Below, in pieces: positions 59,182 to 64,000 of a stretch of DNA of 64,000 nucleotides. The DNA comes from Chthoniobacterales bacterium (GTDB taxonomy: Bacteria; Verrucomicrobiota; Verrucomicrobiia; Chthoniobacterales; DASVRZ01): assembly GCA_039930045.1 (NCBI GenBank), contig JBDSQB010000009.1, positions 1-64,000 on the forward strand. The letters run 5' to 3'. A program made the translations under genes and the position numbers. The stretch's first letter is position 1. Each line of letters begins with the position of its first letter. Below the pieces are notes generated by a model, which was not told where the DNA came from, did no database searches, and worked only from the letters and a program-made list of their open reading frames with translations.

Positions 59182-60195
59182 TCATTGGGTACCACTCTTT
59201 TTATTCTCAGCTTCTAATCGCGGCAAAAGATAACTATAAAGCTCAGGGAAATCTGCCGCTTTTGGAAAATCAATCTGATCCAGAAATTGGCAATCCATCA
59301 AGCACGCCCATAATGCTTCACATGTTCTTCGAGGATGCTTTGCTAGTAGAGAATCGTAGAAATCCAATGCGGTCCGATAATGATGTGTATGGATAAAAGG
59401 CGACCATGTATCTACTAGCTCTTTCTCTGATCTAACATCTATAATCTCGGTTTCTTCTAATTCGCGCTCAGCAACGTTTCCCCAAGCACTTTTCATCAAC
59501 CTTATTGCTTCCACGTCTGTATGGGGAGCGCCGTAGCCAAAAATAGTTAATGTCCAAGCATTTTTCAAAGCATGATCCAATGTTCTCCAGTGTGCCGCAA
59601 TTGCAGGATCCAAGGTATAATCCTTGTTTTGGATGGGATAAAGTAAAGGAGAAGGAATCAACGTCGATCCACATTTCTTGCAATGAAGAAAACGTGTCGT
59701 GACAATCTTGCATTTGGGACAATGAGCAGTAGCCACGCAACCATGGAGAAACAATATCGTAGGAGGGGTGCTAAAGGTATAATTTCTGGCACAAGCATTC
59801 CATAAAAACGGATCCCAATTGAAGGTGGCGATAAAGTCTTTAGGCCGCAGACTTAAAACTAAATGGTCATATATTGTAGGGGTATCCGGGAGTTCTAGCG
59901 AGCTAAAGTAGTTGCTGATAGTTGTCTCTACATATACCATCAGCTCGCTTAGCGAGGGATCAAGAGCAACTTTAGTAAAAAGTAACTCGAAATTGTCAAA
60001 GTCCTCTGAAACGCCAGCTTTTAGCAGCTCTCCACGAAGTCCTAGAACATCGACAAAATCCTTCATCACGGGCAGCTTAGTTCCATATCTATCTCCATTT
60101 GGAAATGCTGCTCGACTAGCACCTGCTCCTAGGATCACAACATGAGGCCTCCCAAACGAGACAGTTTGTATCTCCTTGGCGGTCGTGAATATCAT
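59182..60195 (-). CDS. SIR2-like domain protein with zinc ribbon, possible defence NADase
   Basis: This 337-residue protein has a SIR2-like Rossmann core. The nucleotide loop is HVVILGAGASRAAFP (residues ~19-32), FIATFNWDPFLW (~121-132) fits the T-x-N-x-D segment, and ILFLHGCV (~147-154) holds the candidate catalytic His. Four cysteines (CPKC at 159-162, CKKC at 172-175) form a zinc ribbon, and TIFGYGAPHTDVEA closes the fold. SIR2-like NADases act in several phage-defence systems. A good Shine-Dalgarno (TGGAG) precedes the ATG. A line counted here is about 40% GC, so recent transfer is likely. Confidence 0.8.
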   Translation of the reverse strand: MIFTTAKEIQTVSFGRPHVVILGAGASRAAFPNGDRYGTKLPVMKDFVDVLGLRGELLKAGVSEDFDNFELLFTKVALDPSLSELMVYVETTISNYFSSLELPDTPTIYDHLVLSLRPKDFIATFNWDPFLWNACARNYTFSTPPTILFLHGCVATAHCPKCKIVTTRFLHCKKCGSTLIPSPLLYPIQNKDYTLDPAIAAHWRTLDHALKNAWTLTIFGYGAPHTDVEAIRLMKSAWGNVAERELEETEIIDVRSEKELVDTWSPFIHTHHYRTALDFYDSLLAKHPRRTCEALWACLMDCQFLDQIDFPKAADFPELYSYLLPRLEAENKKSGTQ

Positions 60196-60241
60196 AAGCT
60201 CTCCAGTAGGATTAAAGAAAAGCTGAACTTACTAGAAACGC

Positions 60242-60997
60242 TTACACTTGTGTCCCGCTAGTACTAGCACCCGGCGTATTTCCATCGGGGGTGTTTTTGT
60301 TTCTGGGTGGGAAGCTATCCACCAGGAAACGGCTGCGGGCGTTGACGGTTTCGGGCGCGATGGTTTGGCCGGGGCGGGGCAAGGGCCATTGCAGGCGGCA
60401 GGCGTTTTGCACGCGCAGGCTGCGGGCATAGACGGCGTTCGCGGCGTTGGTGACGGCGGCGGTGAATTTCGTGCCGTCGGCCAGGGCGGCTTCCTGCGCG
60501 AGGTCGGCCTCGGCCACGATCTCGATGGCGGCGATAAAATCGGTGGCGTCGCTCGCCATCCAGGCTTCCTCGGCGAGGGCGGTGGCGTATTTCACGCTGG
60601 CGGCATGGGTCTTGCGGGCGCGACCGACTTCGCCGCCTAGGGTGGAATCGGTCTCGCTCTGGCCGATTTGAAATTCCCCGCTGAGGACGACGTCCTGTCC
60701 CTTCAGCGCGAGGCTGGCACTGCGGCGGGCTCCGGAGGCGAGGCGGCGCATCTCATGGAGGGCGTCGTTTTGCGCCTGGGTCAGGGTGCCGCTGTCGCCG
60801 CCCTGGCCGGATTGTTTGACGATTTCCTGGTGCAAGGTTTCGCGGAGCGCCTCGAAGTCGGCGGCAGCGCTGGCTCCACCGAGACGCGGAAGGATGGCGG
60901 CGAACAGGGTGTCGGCGACAGCTTGCTGGAGTTTGCCCGACTCGGTGATGAGGACGGAAAGAGGGAAGTGGAATTGGCGTTTGGGTGTTTTGTCCAT
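60242..60997 (-). CDS. Cytoplasmic helical protein of unknown function, next to 21-bp array B
   Basis: This 251-residue protein (MDKTPKRQFHFPLSVLITESGKLQQAVADTLF...) is helical and Ala-rich in the middle (SVKYATALAEEAWMASDATDFIAAIEIVAEADLAQEAALADG). It ends in a Pro/Asn/Thr-rich tail. It has no signal peptide or recognised family. The start at 60997 was chosen because the longer frame to 61162 runs through a MITE-like palindrome. Upstream, beyond that element, lies 21-bp array B, the same layout as the broken gene at 41959 with array A. Confidence 0.7.
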   Translation of the reverse strand: MDKTPKRQFHFPLSVLITESGKLQQAVADTLFAAILPRLGGASAAADFEALRETLHQEIVKQSGQGGDSGTLTQAQNDALHEMRRLASGARRSASLALKGQDVVLSGEFQIGQSETDSTLGGEVGRARKTHAASVKYATALAEEAWMASDATDFIAAIEIVAEADLAQEAALADGTKFTAAVTNAANAVYARSLRVQNACRLQWPLPRPGQTIAPETVNARSRFLVDSFPPRNKNTPDGNTPGASTSGTQV

Positions 60998-61098
60998 AAG
61001 GAGTGTTTTTAAGTGGTTTACCGCAGTTGAACGCGAGCTTGAACGATTAAACTCAGGAAGAAAAGAAAAAGAGGGAGCAGGCGATTTTTCCTCGTTTC

Positions 61099-61219
61099 CC
61101 TCGTTCCCAAACTCCAGTTTGGGAATGCCTTGCTCTGGAAACTCTGGTTTCCATTGTCTCATGCGACACGCAGGGGAAACGGAGTTTCGGGGACAAGGAT
61201 GTGGAGTTTGGGAACGAGG
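61099..61219. mobile_element. MITE-like palindromic element
   Basis: Perfect 18-bp inverted ends CCTCGTTCCCAAACTCCA (61099-61116) and TGGAGTTTGGGAACGAGG (61202-61219) enclose 85 bp with further hairpins (TTCCCAAACTCCAGTTTGGGAA at the left end, GGAAAC-TCTG-GTTTCC at 61137-61152). There is no coding capacity. It sits between array B and the gene at 60242-60997. No target-site duplication is clear. Confidence 0.75.
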
Positions 61220-61271
61220 ATGTGCTAAAACGCTGATCTGGAAAAGCGGCGAGGTTTGAACTAATCAATAC

Positions 61272-61565
61272 CGATAAATGGACTACAATCGCCGATTTGT
61301 GGCTGCGCAAGCCCGATAAACGGCTGCGCATTTCCGATAATTGGCTGCGCACTGCCGATGAGCCTCTGCACAACGCCGACGAGCGGTTGCGGGAGTGCGA
61401 TGGAACTCAAATCACCTCCGACAAGCCTCTGCGGCTCTCCGACGAAGGGCTGCGCACGGGCGATGGCTCGTTGCGCGACGCCGATGAGGCGCTGCGAAAG
61501 GCCGATGAGTGGTTGCGCTACTGCGACGCGCTGCTGCGAAGTCGCGATTCAGAGTCGGATGCAAC
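61272..61565. repeat. 21-bp tandem array B (fourteen units)
   Basis: CGA (mostly CCGAT or CCGAC) recurs at 61272, 61293, 61314, 61335, 61356, 61377, 61398, 61419, 61440, 61461, 61482, 61503, 61524 and 61545, always 21 bases apart. A typical unit is CCGATAATTGGCTGCGCACTG. Read on the plus strand, one frame gives heptads such as DEWLRYC, with Asp, Leu and Arg kept through several synonymous codons, but there is no ATG and no ribosome site (only a TTG at 61297). Both a coding and a DNA-level role are open. Confidence 0.95.
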
Positions 61566-61652
61566 TCCGATGGGTTTCACTTGGAGGGCACTGCGCTGTC
61601 AGTGCCTGATTTGAGGAAGCGAGGGCCGCTTCCCTCCAGGGAAACGGCGGAT
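61566..61652. other. Short gap between array B and the DAHP synthase gene
   Basis: These 87 bases contain the 3' flank of the array and no recognisable terminator or gene. Confidence 0.5.
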
Positions 61653-62663
61653 TTATTTGCCGACGGCTCGCAGAAAGGGCTCCAACTCGGCTGGGAGGCT
61701 GGCGTAGCCGGCGAGGTCGAGTTGTTGCTGGCCGTCGCTGAGGGCTTCGGCGGGGTTGGGGTGGACTTCGATGAGCAATCCATCGGCTCCGAGGGCGACG
61801 GCGCCACGGCAGAGGACTTTGACCAAATCGGCGCGTCCGGCTCCCTGGCTCGGATCGACGATGACGGGCAAATGCGATTCTTTTTTCGCGATGGCGACGG
61901 CGGCGAGATCGAGGGTGTTGCGGGTGTAGGTCTCGAAGGTGCGGATGCCGCGTTCGCAAAGGAGGACGTTGGGGTTGCCGTGGGCGAGGATGTATTCGGC
62001 GGCCATGAGCCATTCCTCGATGCGCTCGCTCATGCCGCGCTTCAGCAGGATGGGTTTGCCGGTCTTGGCGGCGGCGATGAGAAGGGCGAAATTTTGCGTG
62101 TTGCGCGCGCCGATTTGCAGGATGTCGGCGGTTTCGGCGACGTGTTCGACGTCGAGTTCGCTGAGGAGTTCGGTGATGATCTTGAGGCCGGTTTCTTTTT
62201 TCGCGAGGGCGAGGAGGCGGAGGCCTTCTTTGCCAAGGCCCTGGAATTCGTAGGGCGAGGTGCGGGGTTTGTAGGCTCCGCCGCGGAGAATCGTGGCACC
62301 GGCAGCAGCGACGGCGTGGGCGGTGTCGAGGAGTTGTTTCTCGCTCTCGACGCTGCACGGGCCGGCCATCATGGCGAAGTGGCCGCCGCCGATTTTCACG
62401 CCATCGACATCGACGATGGTGTCTTCGGGATGCGCGTCGCGGCTGACGAGTTTGTAGCGTTTCTGGACGCGGACGACGCGTTCGACGCCGGGAAGTGCGG
62501 TGAGCGACTCGAGGGTGTGATGGGTGGTTTCGTCCCCGATGGCGGCGATGACGGTCTGGTTGGTGCCGTGGATGGGGCTGGCGGCGTAACCGAGTTTTTC
62601 GATTTCAGCGATGACGAAATCGATGTCGGGACGCGGCGTGTGGGGTTTGAGGATGACGATCAT
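61653..62663 (-). CDS. aroF: 3-deoxy-7-phosphoheptulonate synthase (DAHP synthase, type I-beta)
   Basis: This enzyme joins phosphoenolpyruvate and erythrose-4-phosphate, the first shikimate step. The 336 residues have an N-terminal ferredoxin-like regulatory domain (MIVILKPHTPRPDIDFVIAEIEKLGYAA) as in Thermotoga-type enzymes. The barrel follows with AGPCSVESEKQL, LRGGAYKPRTSPYEFQGLG, LLKRGMS, LCERGIRTFETYTRNTLDL, VIVDPSQGAGRADLV and DGLLIEVHPNP. Its start is 55 bp from the trpA stop, on the same strand. The gene name follows common usage. Confidence 0.95.
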   Translation of the reverse strand: MIVILKPHTPRPDIDFVIAEIEKLGYAASPIHGTNQTVIAAIGDETTHHTLESLTALPGVERVVRVQKRYKLVSRDAHPEDTIVDVDGVKIGGGHFAMMAGPCSVESEKQLLDTAHAVAAAGATILRGGAYKPRTSPYEFQGLGKEGLRLLALAKKETGLKIITELLSELDVEHVAETADILQIGARNTQNFALLIAAAKTGKPILLKRGMSERIEEWLMAAEYILAHGNPNVLLCERGIRTFETYTRNTLDLAAVAIAKKESHLPVIVDPSQGAGRADLVKVLCRGAVALGADGLLIEVHPNPAEALSDGQQQLDLAGYASLPAELEPFLRAVGK

Positions 62664-62718
62664 GGGAAAATTTGCGGGTCGGAAGGTTGGAGCACGCGCG
62701 AGTGCAATGCAACTCGAA

Positions 62719-63522
62719 TCAAACTCCGTGCGCCGCAGCGACGAGCGGCTGGACGAATTGGAAAATCTTCTCGCCCAGTTCTGGATCGGCGGCGTGTTCC
62801 TGGATGCGTTTGACGATGGCGCTGCCGACAACGACGGCGTCCCCGGCGGCGGCGACTTCGGCGGCTTGCTCGGGATTCGACACGCCGAAGCCGATGGCGA
62901 TGGGCAGTTTTGTGGTGGCGCGGATCATTTCCACGCGCTCGGGCAAGGAGGTGGCGACGCTGCTCTGCTCGCCGGTGACGCCTTCGCGGGAGACGTAATA
63001 AATGAAGCCCGATCCAGCGGCGGTGATCTTGGCGATGCGCTCGGCGGGTGTGGTCGGCGCGATGAGGAGAATGCGTTGCAACCCGGATGAGTTCGCGAGT
63101 TCCGCGCTGCGATTCGCTTCATCGGGCGGCAAGTCGAGCAGGAGAAGGCCATCGACTCCGGCGGCTGCGGCTTCCTCGTGGAATTTGCGGAAGCCGTAAG
63201 TCAGCACAGGATTCAAATAGGAATAAATGACGATCGGAAGCTGCGACGTTTTGCGAAATTCAGCGATCATCGCTAGCAGTTTCGGGATGTTCGTGCCGGC
63301 TTCGAGGGCGCGCTGGGCGCTGAGTTGATTGGCGATGCCGTCGGCCAGCGGATCGGAAAATGGGAGGCCGATTTCGAGGATGTCCACCCCGGCGCGCTCG
63401 AGGGCGTGGGCGATGATCCGAGTTCGATCCAAATCGGGGTCGCCGCCGGTGATGTAGGCGATGAAGCCCTTATGATTTTGGCTGCGGAGTCGGGCGAAAG
63501 TGTCGTCGATGCGGGTGCTCAT
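62719..63522 (-). CDS. trpA: Tryptophan synthase alpha subunit
   Basis: This subunit splits indole-glycerol phosphate to indole and glyceraldehyde-3-phosphate. The 267 residues fit. AYITGGDPDLDRT, the catalytic ILEIGLPFSDPLADG (Glu), GVDGLLLLDLPPDE (Asp), LIAPTTPAERI, FIYYVSREGVTG and IAIGFGVSNPEQA are all present. It overlaps the fumC gene by 4 bp and is followed by DAHP synthase; trpB is not in the window. The gene order fumC-trpA-aroF is unusual. Confidence 0.96.
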   Translation of the reverse strand: MSTRIDDTFARLRSQNHKGFIAYITGGDPDLDRTRIIAHALERAGVDILEIGLPFSDPLADGIANQLSAQRALEAGTNIPKLLAMIAEFRKTSQLPIVIYSYLNPVLTYGFRKFHEEAAAAGVDGLLLLDLPPDEANRSAELANSSGLQRILLIAPTTPAERIAKITAAGSGFIYYVSREGVTGEQSSVATSLPERVEMIRATTKLPIAIGFGVSNPEQAAEVAAAGDAVVVGSAIVKRIQEHAADPELGEKIFQFVQPLVAAAHGV

Positions 63523-64000
63523 GCGTTGCCCGTCATTTTGACGGGATCGAGCGCGGCGGCGAGTTTTTCTTCGGGTAAAATCTGCCGCTCCTGACAAATC
63601 TCCCGCACGGTGCGTCCGGTCTTGGCGCTTTCCTTGGCAATCTCTGCCGCCAAATCGTAGCCGATGATCGGCGCGAGACTCGTGACCATTGCCAGGCTTT
63701 TCTCGATCAAGGACTCGCAGTGTTCGCGGTTCGCCACGATCCCGGCGACGCAGCGGTCGGCAAAAAGTCGAGTCGAGTTCGATAGCAATCGGATGCTCTC
63801 CAAAATGTTGTGCGCCATCACGGGCATCATGACGTTGAGATCGAGATTTCCATTCGCGCCGGCCCAGGTGATCGTGGCGTCGTTGCCGATGACTTGCGTA
63901 CAAACTTGCATGAGCGATTCGCACATTACGGGGTTCACCTTGCCGGGCATGATCGAGCTGCCGGGTTGAGTTGCAGGCAATTGGAGTTCGCCAATGCCGC
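63519..64000 (-). CDS. fumC: Fumarate hydratase class II (partial, N-terminus off the window)
   Basis: Only the last ~160 residues are in the window. They include the superfamily signature GSSIMPGKVNPVMCES (catalytic Ser loop), ANGNLDLNVMMPVMAHNILESIRLL, and the C-terminal LAPIIGYDLAAEIAKESAKTGRTVREI typical of FumC. It catalyses fumarate/malate interconversion in the citric acid cycle. Aspartase is a less likely alternative because the tail matches FumC better. It overlaps trpA by 4 bp. Confidence 0.92.
   Translation of the reverse strand, partial: GIGELQLPATQPGSSIMPGKVNPVMCESLMQVCTQVIGNDATITWAGANGNLDLNVMMPVMAHNILESIRLLSNSTRLFADRCVAGIVANREHCESLIEKSLAMVTSLAPIIGYDLAAEIAKESAKTGRTVREICQERQILPEEKLAAALDPVKMTGNA

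Noticed and set aside
60998-61162. N-terminal extension of the 251-residue protein
   Set aside because: It would run through the left arm of the MITE-like element and has no ribosome site.

Overview
The window is a dense bacterial chromosome segment with genes on both strands. Two lines of evidence point to the Verrucomicrobiota, probably the Spartobacteria/Chthoniobacterales side; this is inference, with no database search behind it. First, there are Gram-negative envelope genes (lpxK, a LolA-like carrier, type IV pilus parts, WXXGXW and InlB-B-repeat secreted proteins). Second, Shine-Dalgarno sequences are sparse, and nested-hairpin repeats lie between genes. Most of the window is about 55-60% GC. 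The exceptions are the first ~950 bases (near 75% by hand count) and an AT-rich island at 58.5-60.2 kb.

Layout. 1-1.8 kb: nuoF (partial) and nuoE of respiratory complex I. 1.9-6.0 kb: a PilV/PilW/PilX-like minor-pilin operon. 6.1 kb: tRNA-Ala(CGC). 6.3-16.5 kb: mostly housekeeping genes (aroC, cvpA, gatB, alkaline phosphatase, FKBP, DsbA-like, infC, radical SAM, HAD). 16.5-23.5 kb: VOC protein, two MFS carriers, a repeat-rich gap, SDR, gmd, rph. 23.6-29.1 kb: thrB, lpxK, comEC, lipB, ruvC. 29.1-34.9 kb: a five-gene set joining a GspE/PilB motor ATPase to an MglA-like GTPase and two roadblock proteins. 34.9-39.9 kb: a secreted protein, a membrane glycosyltransferase-like protein, Nudix, EVE, tmk, holB.

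39.9-43.8 kb is an accessory region. It has two integron-type gene cassettes with an attC site but no integrase, a ten-unit 21-bp tandem array, a gene broken by an in-frame stop, a small unknown protein and hicAB. 43.8-58.4 kb returns to core genes (mmsA, secreted cyclophilin, deacetylase, guaA, cyclophilin, PIN nuclease, PUR-like protein, trpS, N-acetylglutamate synthase, tsaD, GT2/GT39/PAP2, LolA-like). 58.4-61.6 kb is a second accessory island: an AT-rich membrane protein plus SIR2-like protein pair, an unknown 251-residue protein, a MITE-like element and a fourteen-unit 21-bp array. 61.6-64 kb holds DAHP synthase, trpA and fumC (partial).

Most noteworthy: (1) two separate 21-bp-period arrays, each lying upstream of and facing away from an unrecognised gene; (2) the pilus-motor/MglA/roadblock operon, with an internally duplicated 615-residue partner; (3) cassettes without an integrase; (4) infC apparently starting at AUA; (5) an identical TAACTCCC abutting five start codons; (6) an abrupt composition break inside nuoF.
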